From the NCBI GenBank assembly GCA_020832105.1, contig JAFIFH010000039.1:113194-177193 (forward strand): a DNA stretch of 64,000 nt, in the 5' to 3' direction. Position numbers and translations under genes: made by a program. The DNA comes from Idiomarina sp. GTDB lineage: Bacteria; Pseudomonadota; Gammaproteobacteria; Enterobacterales; Alteromonadaceae. Shown here one piece after another: positions 23,537 to 33,119 of this stretch. The notes under the pieces are model-generated. The model saw only the letters and a program-made list of their open reading frames with translations, had not been told where the DNA came from and made no database searches. Each line of letters begins with the position of its first letter. Position 1 is the stretch's first letter.

Positions 23537-24883
23537 CTAATCGATTTGAATCGATGCCGCCTGTTCCGGGGTAATGGTTTCATAGACCACGCCAGGCGGC
23601 GCCGGTTCTTCAGTTTGTATAGTAACACAAGCCCGCAATTGCTCAGCGGCGCGCTCTGCGTCCTGGTCACTACGTGCGTGGACCATCGCTAGCGGCTGAC
23701 CTTTTTCAATATATTGGCCAAGCTCAGGCAGGTCAGTAAGACCAACCGCATGGTCCACAGGGTCCGCCGGATTAGTGCGGCCGCCGCCAAGTTCAACCAC
23801 CACCAGGCCTAGTTCTCGGGTGGCGATCTCACCGATATAACCGCTGGTGTTGGCAAACACTGGCAGCACCAACGGCGCCGCGGGCATGCTTTGCATTGGC
23901 TGCTCGACAAAGTTCGCTGGGCCGCCAAGGGCATGTACCATTTGACCGAACTTTTCTGCGGCTTTGCCGTTATCTAGCACGCGCTGAAGCTGTTGGCGTG
24001 CATCAGCGTCATTGCCAGCTAAGCCGGTCAGGGTGAGCATTTGGGCGCACAAGGCCATGGTGACCTCATGGAGGCGTGGATTGCGCGATTTGCCGGTCAG
24101 GTAATCGACTGCTTCTACCATTTCTACCGCGTTGCCTGCAGTGCTGCCAAGCGGCTGATTCATATCGGTAATCGTGGCGGACGTGCGCACTCCGGCCTGG
24201 TTCGCTACTTTCACAATACTCTGAGCAAGGCCCTTCGCATCGTCCAATGTGGACATGAATGCGCCGCTGCCGGTTTTTACGTCCATCGCCAACGCATCTA
24301 AGCCAGCCGCTAGCTTTTTCGATAAAATAGAGGCGGTAATTAACGGCATCGAGTCGACAGTGGCGGTGACATCGCGAATACCATAAAAACGTTTATCTGC
24401 TGGTGCGAGATCACCGGTTTGACCGATAATTGCCACGCCGGTGTGTTTCACCACATCACGGAATGTCTGCATATCCGGGCTGGTGTTATAACCCTGGATA
24501 CTTTCAAATTTATCCAGGGTGCCACCCGTATGGCCAAGACCACGCCCGGAAATCATCGGCACGTAACCACCGCAGGCTGCGACCATCGGTCCTAGCATAA
24601 GGCTCACCATGTCGCTGACGCCTCCGGTCGAGTGTTTATCCACCACCGGACCGGGCAGGTTCAGGTCATCCCAGTTCAGCACGCTACCGGAGTGCATCAT
24701 GTTACGCGTTAGCGCCACTCGCTCCTGCAGGCACATTCCATTGAAATACACCGCCATGGCAAAGGCGGCTATCTGACCCTCGGTCACAGTACTATTGGTG
24801 ATACCTTTGACAAAGAATGCAATTTGCTCGTCAGTCAGTGTTTTGCCGTCACGCTTAGCGCGAATAATTTCTTGCGGAAGCAT
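23537..24883 (-). CDS. deoA: Thymidine phosphorylase
   Basis: DeoA cleaves thymidine or deoxyuridine with phosphate, giving the base and deoxyribose-1-phosphate. It has 448 residues (E. coli 440) and the family signature [25 protein letters not shown] (positions about 82-106; S/T-GG loop for phosphate), [18 protein letters not shown] and KTGSGAFM. Its start overlaps the deoC stop (TAATG). It supplies substrate for DeoB and then DeoC, both encoded alongside. Confidence 0.97.
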   Translation of the reverse strand: MLPQEIIRAKRDGKTLTDEQIAFFVKGITNSTVTEGQIAAFAMAVYFNGMCLQERVALTRNMMHSGSVLNWDDLNLPGPVVDKHSTGGVSDMVSLMLGPMVAACGGYVPMISGRGLGHTGGTLDKFESIQGYNTSPDMQTFRDVVKHTGVAIIGQTGDLAPADKRFYGIRDVTATVDSMPLITASILSKKLAAGLDALAMDVKTGSGAFMSTLDDAKGLAQSIVKVANQAGVRTSATITDMNQPLGSTAGNAVEMVEAVDYLTGKSRNPRLHEVTMALCAQMLTLTGLAGNDADARQQLQRVLDNGKAAEKFGQMVHALGGPANFVEQPMQSMPAAPLVLPVFANTSGYIGEIATRELGLVVVELGGGRTNPADPVDHAVGLTDLPELGQYIEKGQPLAMVHARSDQDAERAAEQLRACVTIQTEEPAPPGVVYETITPEQAASIQID

Positions 24884-25689
24884 TAGTAGCTCTCCTTGAA
24901 TTCTGAGGTGGTCGCTGCAGGGTCAATACCCAAAGCGTCGCGCAGTGCGCCAAGCAAGGAGCTTGCGCCAAAGCGGAAATAGGTTGGGTTTAGTCTTTGT
25001 GTGCCGACGTGCTTATGCACCAGATCGAAATATAGCTGCACGTCGTCCAGGGTTTTTACACCGCCAGCAGGCTTAAAGCCAACCGCGCGGCTTTGCGCAG
25101 CGATACGCGATAGCATGATATCAGCAGCCTCTGGTGTGGCGTTGACCGCGACCTTGCCGGTCGAGGTTTTGATAAAATCAGCCCCTGCGGCAATTGCGAT
25201 ATCACTAGCTTTGGCGATTAAGTCTGGCTCTTTTAGTTCACCGGTTTCAAAAATCACCTTAAGCTGGGCGTGAGCGCCACAGGCGTCTTTGCAGGCAGCA
25301 ATTAAATTAAATACAGTGCGCTCATCGCCATCAATCAGTGCCTGGTACGGCATCACCACATCCACTTCATCGGCACCATAGGCGACACAGGCCCTGGTGT
25401 CTTTCACCGCGCTATCAATATTGGCCCGACCATGGGGAAAGTTCGCCACCGTGGCTATCTTCACGTTATACAGGCCCAGGCTGTCCAGGGTGTCGCGGGC
25501 GAAGGGGATAAAGCGTGGATAAATACAGATAGCTGCAACCGTGTGGCGCGTGCCATCGGCGCTGACGCTCAGCGCTTTCTCACATAGTGCCTGAATACTC
25601 GCTTCGGAGTCATTGTCATTCAGGCTGGTTAAATCAAGAAGGCTAATCGCTTGCGCGGCAAGCTGTTGACGGGTATCAGATGGGTGCAT
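24883..25689 (-). CDS. deoC: Deoxyribose-phosphate aldolase
   Basis: DeoC splits deoxyribose-5-phosphate into acetaldehyde and glyceraldehyde-3-phosphate through a Schiff-base lysine. It has 268 residues. The catalytic lysine lies in the DFIKTSTGK motif near 165-173; VNFPHGR-like and DEVDVVMPY motifs and the second lysine segment FKPAGGVKT are also present. AAGGACC precedes the ATG. It sits 11 bases after cdd and overlaps deoA by one base, so the order is cdd-deoC-deoA-deoB. Confidence 0.97.
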   Translation of the reverse strand: MHPSDTRQQLAAQAISLLDLTSLNDNDSEASIQALCEKALSVSADGTRHTVAAICIYPRFIPFARDTLDSLGLYNVKIATVANFPHGRANIDSAVKDTRACVAYGADEVDVVMPYQALIDGDERTVFNLIAACKDACGAHAQLKVIFETGELKEPDLIAKASDIAIAAGADFIKTSTGKVAVNATPEAADIMLSRIAAQSRAVGFKPAGGVKTLDDVQLYFDLVHKHVGTQRLNPTYFRFGASSLLGALRDALGIDPAATTSEFKESY

Positions 25690-25700
25690 AGCCGGGGTCC

Positions 25701-26180
25701 TTATGCGTTGTCGTCGAGCGTATCACTCGATGGGGAAAGCTGATCCAGGTGTTCTGGGCCAAATGACAGTGGCAGTAACTCGTTTAGAGTGACGCTTTTA
25801 CGAATCCCTTCAAGGCCACAAATATGCACCATGGTGGTGGCATCAGCAAACTCGCGAATACGCTGGCGGCAGCCACCGCATGGTGTGACTAAGGCCTCTC
25901 CGTCGCCAATCACATATACTTCACGAATGCGTCGCGCACCGGCCATCACCATCGCTGAAATAGCACCAGCTTCTGCGCAGGTACCCTCAGGGTAAGACGC
26001 GTTTTCGACATTGCAGGCGGTGAAGGCCTGGCCATTGTCAGCTACCACCACCGCCCCGACTTTAAACTGGGAATAAGGTGAGTAGCTTTGCTGCATTGCC
26101 AAGCGGGCCAACGCCAGCATATCGTCATGTCTGCTCTCGGTCTGGCCCGTACTAAGTAATCTGGGATCCTGGTTGTGCAC
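25701..26180 (-). CDS. cdd: Cytidine deaminase
   Basis: Cdd deaminates cytidine and deoxycytidine to (deoxy)uridine, feeding the deo enzymes downstream. The zinc site has C-A-E (TCAEAGAIS) and PCGGCRQ, the short homotetrameric form with three cysteines (Bacillus/human type) rather than the long E. coli dimer. The N-terminal substrate motif is YSPYSQFKVGAVV. The frame opens with a GTG at 26180; an ATG at 26120 would give a protein of 139 residues, closer to the usual length. Which start is used is unclear because neither has a strong ribosome site. Confidence 0.93.
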   Translation of the reverse strand: MHNQDPRLLSTGQTESRHDDMLALARLAMQQSYSPYSQFKVGAVVVADNGQAFTACNVENASYPEGTCAEAGAISAMVMAGARRIREVYVIGDGEALVTPCGGCRQRIREFADATTMVHICGLEGIRKSVTLNELLPLSFGPEHLDQLSPSSDTLDDNA

Positions 26181-26218
26181 AGCGTTGGACCTGTAATTAT
26201 CAAAAAAGGGCAGCTAGT

Positions 26219-27727
26219 CTACCGAACTTTTGCTACAGCGGCTAACCATCTATGGCGAATTTTTTCTCGTTCATCGTTTGCGAGCTTGCTGGTAAACTCG
26301 CTATCGATTTGATGAATCTTTTGCATGTCTTCCACCTTCGCAAAAATACCGGCTTGCAATGCGGCTAAAAATGCCGCACCAAGCGCGGTCGCTTCGCTCA
26401 CCGCCGCCCGCTCCACTGGGTAACCGGTAAGGTCTGCGAGTGCTTGTAAAAACCATGCATTTGCGGTCATACCGCCGTCCACGCGAAGCTTTTTAATCAC
26501 CTGGCCATCATCAACCATCGCCTGCAACAGGTCACTACTTTGCATCGCTACACTTTTCAGTGCTGCCGCCGCAAGCTCTTTGCGCCCGGTATCTCGAGTC
26601 ATACCAAAAATAGCGGCGCGTGCCTCGGGCACCCAATAGGGTGCGCCAAGGCCAGTAAAGGCTGGAACCAGAATCTCGTTTTGCTGATACGACACGCCCT
26701 CAGCCAACGCTTCACTTTGCGCAGCGTTGTCTAACATGCCAAGGCTGTCACGAAGCCACTGCACAATCGCACCGGCCATGAAAATACTGCCTTCAAGCGC
26801 ATAATGGGCAACGCCATTGAGTTGGTAGGCGACGGTCGTGAGCAGGCGATGTTCGGACTGTAAGGCGTCAGTTCCGGTGTTGAGGAGTGCAAAGCAACCG
26901 GTGCCATAGGTACTTTTTAGCATCCCTGGGGCAATGCAGGCTTGACCAATAAGCGCGCCCTGTTGGTCGCCAACCATTGCGCTCACTGGGATCTCAGCAC
27001 CAAGGTACGCGGCATCGATGACCCCGAAATCAGCGGCATTGTCGCGTATTTCCGGCATCATCGCCTGTGGAATGTCGAATAGCTCAAGGAGCTCAGGGTC
27101 CCACTGGCGAGTGGCCAGGTTCATCAGCATCGTCCGGGAGGCATTGCTCGCATCCGTGGCATGGACCTGACCATTGCTAAAGCGCCAGAGTAAGAAGGTA
27201 TCTACGGTACCAAAGCATAGGTTGCCTTCGTTGGCGGCTTCGCGGGCACCGGCAACGTTGTCCAGAATCCATTTTATTTTAGTGGCTGAAAAATAAGGGT
27301 CGAGCAATAGGCCGGTGCGAGACTTGACCAGGTCCTGATGACCCTGCTGGCGCAATTGTTCACAGAGGTCGGCTGTGCGCCGGTCCTGCCAGACGATTGC
27401 CCGATGAATCACCTTGCCGGTGTCACGCTCCCAGACCAGGGTGGTCTCACGTTGATTGGTTATCCCGATGGCGGTGATATCAGTGGCGCTAAGCTCAGCT
27501 TCGCTTAAAGCCTGACGGCAACTGTTGAGAGTACTTTGCCACAGTGCCTCTGGGTCGTGTTCTACCCAACCGTTGTGGGGAAAAAACTGTTTAAAATCTT
27601 CACTGGCAGACGCCAGGGGGGTCAACTCAAAAACCTCGCCTGCGGCTGCGCGATAAATAATTGCGCGACTTGAGGTTGTGCCTTGATCGATTGCAAGAAT
27701 AAAGGATTTAGCTGGAGGCGTCGGCAT
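26219..27727 (-). CDS. glpK: Glycerol kinase
   Basis: This 502-residue FGGY-family kinase phosphorylates glycerol to sn-glycerol-3-phosphate, with the same length as E. coli GlpK. Signatures are AIDQGTTSSRAIIY at the N-terminus, the substrate segment WQDRRTA, DASNASRTMLMN and the C-terminal LRVDGGMTANAWFLQ. Its ATG overlaps the last 20 bases of the upstream MASE1-EAL gene, so translation is probably coupled. No glycerol facilitator or glycerol-3-phosphate dehydrogenase gene lies nearby, unlike the usual glpFKD arrangement. cdd follows 38 bases later. Confidence 0.96.
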   Translation of the reverse strand: MPTPPAKSFILAIDQGTTSSRAIIYRAAAGEVFELTPLASASEDFKQFFPHNGWVEHDPEALWQSTLNSCRQALSEAELSATDITAIGITNQRETTLVWERDTGKVIHRAIVWQDRRTADLCEQLRQQGHQDLVKSRTGLLLDPYFSATKIKWILDNVAGAREAANEGNLCFGTVDTFLLWRFSNGQVHATDASNASRTMLMNLATRQWDPELLELFDIPQAMMPEIRDNAADFGVIDAAYLGAEIPVSAMVGDQQGALIGQACIAPGMLKSTYGTGCFALLNTGTDALQSEHRLLTTVAYQLNGVAHYALEGSIFMAGAIVQWLRDSLGMLDNAAQSEALAEGVSYQQNEILVPAFTGLGAPYWVPEARAAIFGMTRDTGRKELAAAALKSVAMQSSDLLQAMVDDGQVIKKLRVDGGMTANAWFLQALADLTGYPVERAAVSEATALGAAFLAALQAGIFAKVEDMQKIHQIDSEFTSKLANDEREKIRHRWLAAVAKVR

Positions 27728-29951
27728 GGATGAAAAAGTTACCTATAGGTTGCGGTTTGCCAATACCATAGCCTTGCGCATAGTCGACGCCAAGTCCAGC
27801 AAGTTGCTCAGAAAGGTTTTCGTTTTCAACAAATTCGGCAACGGTTTTCAGCTTCATTGAGCGCGCCACTTTACAGATAGCATCCACAATACTCACATCA
27901 ACCTCGCTGTTTGCTAGTTCACGAATAAAGACGCCATCAATCTTAATCTCATCGAAATGAAACTGGCGTAAGTATTCGAAGGACGCTAAGCCCGTGCCAA
28001 AATCGTCCAACGCGACGCGGCAGCCGAGCTGATGCAGATCAACCATAAACTGAGTCGCCAGCTGAGTGCTGGTAATGGCCTCAGTTTCGGTGATTTCAAA
28101 GGTGAGCTTGCCAGGGGGTATTTGGTGCAACTCGATTTGTTCACCGATATAGCGAGAGAGATCAGGGTCCGACAAAGAGGCCCCAGAGAGGTTAATGGCA
28201 CACTTATTAACCTGACTGAGCATATGGCTGTGACTTGCTAGAAATGCCAAAGTGTGGCGAATCACCCAGCGGTCCAGCGCTGGCATCAGGCCAAAAGCCT
28301 GCGCCGCAGGCATGAAGTGTGCAGGAACCAGCAGCTTACCCTGTTCATCGCGCATACGAATTAACACTTCGAATGCGGTGCCCGTTTCGCCAGGCTTTAG
28401 AGAGCGAATTTCCTGGGCAAAAAGCTCCAGTTCGTCGTGGTCAATGGCCTCTTTAAGCAACCCAAAATGATTTAGCTTGGTGTAATGTTCGGCAGCTACC
28501 TGTTTCGGGTTGTCGACCCAGTAAATATTCAGCGAGTGTTGTTTGGCGTAATTAGCAGCCTGTGCTGCAACGCTGACATATTGCTGCGGGCTATATAGCT
28601 GACCGTCCACCGGCGTGACGCCAATCGTAATGCGCAGGTTAGAGCGCATCCCAGCTTCATCGACCGGGCGTGATAAGCGTTCGCTTAGCTCTTCAATGGC
28701 CACATGGGCCTGAGCGGTCTGGATATTTGGCAATAACACCGCAAAGCGGCCCTCACTTAAGCGCGCTACCACCGCATTGTCAAAAGCGAACTGCTGTAAT
28801 TGCTGGGTCAGTACACTTTCCACGGTGATAGCACCATCAAGAGCGAGTAGCTCTTTAATGATATGAATATCAATCAGGCTAATATACGCCAGGTAGTGGC
28901 TGCCTTGGCGATCATGCTCTAATAACCCTGTGATGGACTCATACAACCCGCGGTCGTTGGCAAGCCCAGTGCGGTAGTCCTGGTAAGCCTGGCGGCGGAA
29001 GCGGTCGAGTAGCAAATGACGTTGGTGATTGATGTTTGCGACCAGTTGCGCCATAACTGCGAGAATGCCGACCTGCAGTAGTACTCTGAGCAAGCCATTA
29101 ATGTCTTCAACCGGTGGTAAGCCACCCCACTGATATAAAGAGAACACCACGAAGACGATGGCAAACAAAGGGATGACGATATCCAGCGACGGCGGACTGC
29201 CTTCTGCGGCAAACCAGCATACCAGTGGAAACAGGGCAAAGGCTAAAATCGGCGCGTAGCGGTTGTCGCCAAGCTGGCCCAGGGTAATAGATAAGGTAAT
29301 CGTAAGGACGACCATGAGCAGCCAAATGATCACCGAGCGCTTACTAAAATCTTTTGCAATACTTTGCCGGGTGAATTTTGGACGACGCAGGATAAAGAAA
29401 AAAATCGGGGCGAATAGAATGACCCCCAGCCCTTCGAGTAACCAATAGACCAGCCATATATCCTGCCACTGAAAGCTTGCGGCCTCAGGGATCGCTAAAA
29501 TATAGCCAATGGCGCCAAAAATAGCAGATACGCCGCTGCCAAGCACCGCCCCTTTAAGATATAGGTTGGGTAGGTAATGGAGTGGCGACAAGGTGCCGCG
29601 GCCACTGATATTTTTTTTACCACGTTCAATTAAGCTACGCGCAAAGATACTGCCTATAGCAAGTCCCGATGCACCGAACAGTGCCATTGGCCAGGCTTCG
29701 CCCATCAGCACTGCAGACCACAGCATCATACAGGGCACAAGTACCCACAGTGAGCGCTTACCCAGCGCCAGCACGGCTCCTAGAAAGATACCTGAGGCGG
29801 GCCACAGCGCCGAAAAAGCCAGGTCAGGCAGAGTCAGCAGCCGCGATGATGCCGACAGGCCTAGCGTCGCTGAGATCAGCACAGCCCATTGCCACAAAGG
29901 TACGTTTGCAATGCGCAGTTGGTGAGGTTGTTTGGAAGCAACTGGTCTCAT
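27708..29951 (-). CDS. MASE1 membrane sensor with degenerate GGDEF and EAL phosphodiesterase domains
   Basis: This 747-residue protein has a MASE1-type membrane sensor with about eight hydrophobic helices (20-305). A GGDEF-like domain (about 325-485) follows, with its catalytic signature replaced by S399-E-G-R-F403, so it cannot be a cyclase by the usual motif. The EAL domain keeps E528-V-L, FEITETE, D648-D-F-G-T-G and IKID, so cyclic-di-GMP hydrolysis is likely. The degenerate GGDEF may bind GTP as an allosteric effector, as known for similar proteins. Its 3' end overlaps glpK by 20 bases, tying it to the glycerol and nucleoside genes. Confidence 0.9.
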   Translation of the reverse strand: MRPVASKQPHQLRIANVPLWQWAVLISATLGLSASSRLLTLPDLAFSALWPASGIFLGAVLALGKRSLWVLVPCMMLWSAVLMGEAWPMALFGASGLAIGSIFARSLIERGKKNISGRGTLSPLHYLPNLYLKGAVLGSGVSAIFGAIGYILAIPEAASFQWQDIWLVYWLLEGLGVILFAPIFFFILRRPKFTRQSIAKDFSKRSVIIWLLMVVLTITLSITLGQLGDNRYAPILAFALFPLVCWFAAEGSPPSLDIVIPLFAIVFVVFSLYQWGGLPPVEDINGLLRVLLQVGILAVMAQLVANINHQRHLLLDRFRRQAYQDYRTGLANDRGLYESITGLLEHDRQGSHYLAYISLIDIHIIKELLALDGAITVESVLTQQLQQFAFDNAVVARLSEGRFAVLLPNIQTAQAHVAIEELSERLSRPVDEAGMRSNLRITIGVTPVDGQLYSPQQYVSVAAQAANYAKQHSLNIYWVDNPKQVAAEHYTKLNHFGLLKEAIDHDELELFAQEIRSLKPGETGTAFEVLIRMRDEQGKLLVPAHFMPAAQAFGLMPALDRWVIRHTLAFLASHSHMLSQVNKCAINLSGASLSDPDLSRYIGEQIELHQIPPGKLTFEITETEAITSTQLATQFMVDLHQLGCRVALDDFGTGLASFEYLRQFHFDEIKIDGVFIRELANSEVDVSIVDAICKVARSMKLKTVAEFVENENLSEQLAGLGVDYAQGYGIGKPQPIGNFFIHADASS

Positions 29952-30125
29952 ATTGGCCTGCAGTAAAATAGAGAGCTAAAAAGTTTAGCCCTAAATAGCT
30001 ATAAACGTTCATAAATAGCGAAAGGTTTACCGAGTGTGCCGTGAGCGAATGAGGGTGTCTAGTCTTTTTGTGCTGCCAGTATGCTCAGTAAGCGGGTCAT
30101 CATCAAGCTAACTGCAAGGGGGCGT

Positions 30126-30154
30126 GCTGCACTCATCGAACAAATGAGTGCAGC
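30126..30154. repeat. Strong inverted repeat downstream of purK
   Basis: GCTGCACTCAT and ATGAGTGCAGC form a perfect 11-bp stem with a 7-base loop (CGAACAA). It lies 13 bases after the purK stop on the minus strand. There is no T-run, so it is not a classic intrinsic terminator; it may protect the mRNA 3' end or act with Rho. Confidence 0.6.
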
Positions 30155-30167
30155 AGGGGATCGTACG

Positions 30168-31259
30168 TTAATCAGCAAGCACCTGAAGGTATTGCTGTTC
30201 ACGAGCAATAAACGCAGAAGCCTCGGCGCGGCTATTCGTGAGCCAGTTTACGTGACCTACTTTACGGCCTGGCCGGGCATCTTTGCCGTACCAATGCGGG
30301 TCCGCATCGCTGGGCCATAAATGCGCAGGAATGGCCGCTGCACCAATAACATTCACCATCAGCGTTGGTTGCGCATTCACGGCTGCAGGGAAGGGCGTAC
30401 CCGTCACTGCTCGAATATGTAAATCAAATTGATCGCAGCTTGTGCCGGTCATCGTCCAATGGCCTGAATTGTGCACTCTGGGCGCAATTTCATTGACCAG
30501 CAGGCGTGACTGCTCACCTTCGCCGATAACAAAAAACTCAATAGCCAAAGTGCCTACGTAGTCTAATGCATCAGTAATTTGTTGGAAAGCGTGTTCCGCT
30601 TGCTGTTGTAGATGCGCAGGGAAGTCGCTGAGTCCGGCTAAGGTATGGCTTAAAATACCTTGACGATGAATATTCTCAACCAGCGCATAGCAGCAAATTT
30701 CAGCGTCTGCGTTGCGTGCACCGACAATGGATACCTCACAGGTAAAGTCGATCATCTGTTCGACGATTCCCGGTTGCGCACCCGCTGCGCTGATATCCAC
30801 CGCAGCAACCCCCTGTTGAGGTGTGAAGCGCCACTGACTGCGACCGTCGTAGCCACCCTGGGCCGCTTTAATCACCAATGCCTGAGTACTTGTTTCCAAC
30901 ACACTGCAAAGCTCGCTTTGGTCTTTAAATGAAGACCATGGGGAGGTGGCAATGCCCAGGGAGTCGCACAGCCCTTTCTCTAGCTGACGGTCAGTCAGTT
31001 GCAGGATCTTGTCGGCGGGGGAGAGGAACTTAGCAGCGCAGATATCGACATGCGCCGGGGCCAGTTGCTCGTGCTCCCAGGTGACAACATCGGCCCAGCT
31101 GGTCGCTTGCTGCAGGCTCATTGGCAAAGGCTCATAGCAGGCAACTGGCATCACCTGTTCGGTTTTTGTATTAACTAACAGACAAGCGTGGCCATAGTGA
31201 ACCGCAGCACGGCCGAGCATTTGGCCTAACTGGCCATTGCCAAGGATCAGTATATTCAC
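30168..31259 (-). CDS. purK: 5-(carboxyamino)imidazole ribonucleotide synthase
   Basis: PurK makes N5-CAIR from AIR, ATP and bicarbonate in purine synthesis. This is a 363-residue ATP-grasp enzyme. The N-terminal nucleotide fold starts ILGNGQLGQMLGRAA, the ATP-grasp core includes KAAQGGYDGRSQW (about 130-142), and metal/ATP ligands are in EFFVIGEGEQSRLLVNEIAPRVHNSGHWT. The start is GTG with GGAG upstream. It follows purE by 3 bases, the usual purE-purK pair. Confidence 0.96.
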   Translation of the reverse strand: MNILILGNGQLGQMLGRAAVHYGHACLLVNTKTEQVMPVACYEPLPMSLQQATSWADVVTWEHEQLAPAHVDICAAKFLSPADKILQLTDRQLEKGLCDSLGIATSPWSSFKDQSELCSVLETSTQALVIKAAQGGYDGRSQWRFTPQQGVAAVDISAAGAQPGIVEQMIDFTCEVSIVGARNADAEICCYALVENIHRQGILSHTLAGLSDFPAHLQQQAEHAFQQITDALDYVGTLAIEFFVIGEGEQSRLLVNEIAPRVHNSGHWTMTGTSCDQFDLHIRAVTGTPFPAAVNAQPTLMVNVIGAAAIPAHLWPSDADPHWYGKDARPGRKVGHVNWLTNSRAEASAFIAREQQYLQVLAD

Positions 31260-31262
31260 AGC

Positions 31263-31748
31263 TTACAGCTCCAGATTTGAGTTTTTCATCACTTTGTCGC
31301 GTTGGGCGAGACGGAAGTCTTTTACCTGCTGAGCAATCTCAGGGTCTGTGGTGGCAATGACTTGTGCAGCCAACAGGCCAGCATTGGCGGCTCCGGCATC
31401 GCCGATAGCCAGGGTGCCCACAGCCACACCTTTAGGCATTTGCACAATAGACAGCAGGCTGTCGAGTCCTTTTAGCGTGCGACTCTGCACCGGCACCCCA
31501 AATACGGGCAGGTAAGTAAAGGCTGCCAACATACCAGGCAGATGCGCAGCGCCACCGGCACCAGCAACGACAACACGGACGTCCGCTTGTTCAGCTTCTC
31601 GCATGGTGCTCTCAAGTAGATCGGGGGTGCGGTGAGCAGAAACTACACGTGCTTCCCACTTTACCCCAAGTTCTTCAAGCATCGTTGCGGCATTGCGCAT
31701 TGTGGGCCAGTCAGATTGCGACCCCATTAAAATCAGTACAGAAGCCAT
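31263..31748 (-). CDS. purE: N5-CAIR mutase
   Basis: PurE converts N5-CAIR to CAIR, the step after PurK. Its 161-residue length is usual for the class I enzyme. Motifs are [10 protein letters not shown] (8-17, phosphate and His-Ser-type site), SAHRTPD (catalytic His near 44), [12 protein letters not shown] and GVPVQS. It heads the purE-purK pair. I searched the 110 bases upstream for a PurR operator (ACGCAAACG type) and found only weak half-sites. Confidence 0.97.
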   Translation of the reverse strand: MASVLILMGSQSDWPTMRNAATMLEELGVKWEARVVSAHRTPDLLESTMREAEQADVRVVVAGAGGAAHLPGMLAAFTYLPVFGVPVQSRTLKGLDSLLSIVQMPKGVAVGTLAIGDAGAANAGLLAAQVIATTDPEIAQQVKDFRLAQRDKVMKNSNLEL

Positions 31749-31814
31749 GCAAATTACCTATCAAGTTGCTTTTATTGCGTTTTGAAAAGCGCTGGATTTT
31801 AGCAGAAATAATGA

Positions 31815-31843
31815 ACAAGCGCACCGTTTTGTGGTGCGCTTGT
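31815..31843 (-). terminator. Hairpin terminator between symporter and purE
   Basis: ACAAGCGCACC and GGTGCGCTTGT pair perfectly over 11 bp around a 7-base loop, 17 bases after the symporter stop on the minus strand. Only a T-rich tract (TTCATTATTTCT) follows, so termination may be partial. Confidence 0.7.
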
Positions 31844-31859
31844 ATTTTAGCGTTGCTTG

Positions 31860-33035
31860 TTAGAGATCTTCGGCTGAGGCTTTGGCCTCGTCCTTTTTCG
31901 CGAACTTATTGACCCATAAGGATATAGCGCCGTCACCGGTGACATTACAGGCAGTGCCCAGGCTGTCCTGGGCCATATATAGGGCAATCATCAAGGCGAT
32001 CGCAGCCTCACCAAATCCTAACATACTGGTCAGTAAACCAAGGGCCGACATGACTGCGCCACCGGGTACGCCGGGGGCTGCAAGCATCACCACACCAAGC
32101 ATCAGAATAAATGGCAAGATGTCGAAAAAGCCCGGAATCGCGAGGCCTTCACGCATCGCCATGACCGCGACGGCACAGGTGGTGATGGTGATAATAGAGC
32201 CTGACAAATGGGTGGTCGCACATAATGGTATGGTAAAGTCGGCAATCCGCTTACTGACGCCATTGGCGCGGGTAGCTTGCAACGTGACTGGAATCGTTGC
32301 CGCGCTGGACATGGTCCCTAACGCGGTAAAATAAGCAGGCAGCATATTTTTAATCAGCAACAATGGCGACTGCCCAGTGGCCAGCCCGGTTACAACAAAC
32401 ATGACACTGAGCCAGAGCCAGTGCATGGTCACCGCAAGAACCAAAATGATACCGAAGGTTTGCAAGGTATCGAATACGGTACCAGCCAAGGCAAGATCGG
32501 CGAATACACCCGCAATATAAAACGGCAGTAGCGGGATAATAACTTTTGTTAGTAGCTTTTCGATAATGTCACGGCCTTCGTCAGATGCCTGACGCAGGGT
32601 GTTTGATTGTAATGCAGTGATACCTAAGCCAAAGACGAAAGCTGCGGCCAATGCTGTCATGACACTGAGCAGTGGTGGGATCTCAAGCACCAAAAGTGGC
32701 TCGACACCATGCGCACCAAGTTCACCGCTACTGGCACCTACGGTCGTCAACAGCGGCACAATGGCGGCTGTAATCAAGTAGGCCAGAGTGCCGGCAACGA
32801 TAGTTGAGCCATATGCCATCCCCAGGGTACGGCCGAGTAAATTGGCCGAATTTTGTGGCAGGTTGGCAATACCGCTGGTAATAAAAAACAGGATCAATAA
32901 GGGGATAGTGAAGGTTAGTAGTTCACTAAACAGGCCCTGAAAGGTCAGCAGAATACGATTGATCCATTCAGGTGCAAATAAACCGATAAGAACGCCACCA
33001 ATAATGCCAGCGATCAGTTTTAATATTAGTTTCAT
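31860..33035 (-). CDS. Dicarboxylate/amino acid:cation symporter (DAACS family)
   Basis: This 391-residue inner-membrane carrier of the GltP/SstT-type superfamily takes up dicarboxylates or amino acids with Na+ or H+. About eight membrane segments and two re-entrant loops are expected. The serine-rich HP1-like motif GTMSSAATIPVT (about 240-251) and the substrate segment with TTHLSGSIITI are visible, as is the HP2-like region APGVPGGAV. It is shorter than GltP (about 430) and the substrate is unknown. It is transcribed alone, between dinB and purE. Confidence 0.88.
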   Translation of the reverse strand: MKLILKLIAGIIGGVLIGLFAPEWINRILLTFQGLFSELLTFTIPLLILFFITSGIANLPQNSANLLGRTLGMAYGSTIVAGTLAYLITAAIVPLLTTVGASSGELGAHGVEPLLVLEIPPLLSVMTALAAAFVFGLGITALQSNTLRQASDEGRDIIEKLLTKVIIPLLPFYIAGVFADLALAGTVFDTLQTFGIILVLAVTMHWLWLSVMFVVTGLATGQSPLLLIKNMLPAYFTALGTMSSAATIPVTLQATRANGVSKRIADFTIPLCATTHLSGSIITITTCAVAVMAMREGLAIPGFFDILPFILMLGVVMLAAPGVPGGAVMSALGLLTSMLGFGEAAIALMIALYMAQDSLGTACNVTGDGAISLWVNKFAKKDEAKASAEDL

Positions 33036-33119
33036 AGCGCAATATAATCTTGGTGATAAAGGTAGGCGAGCAAGCTTACCACAGCTCCTGTATGGGCAAT
33101 AGCCGACCAGTGGAGAGAG

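Noticed and set aside
31749..31860. PurR operator upstream of purE
   Set aside because: Only scattered ACGCAA/TTGCGT half-sites; no symmetric 16-bp operator.
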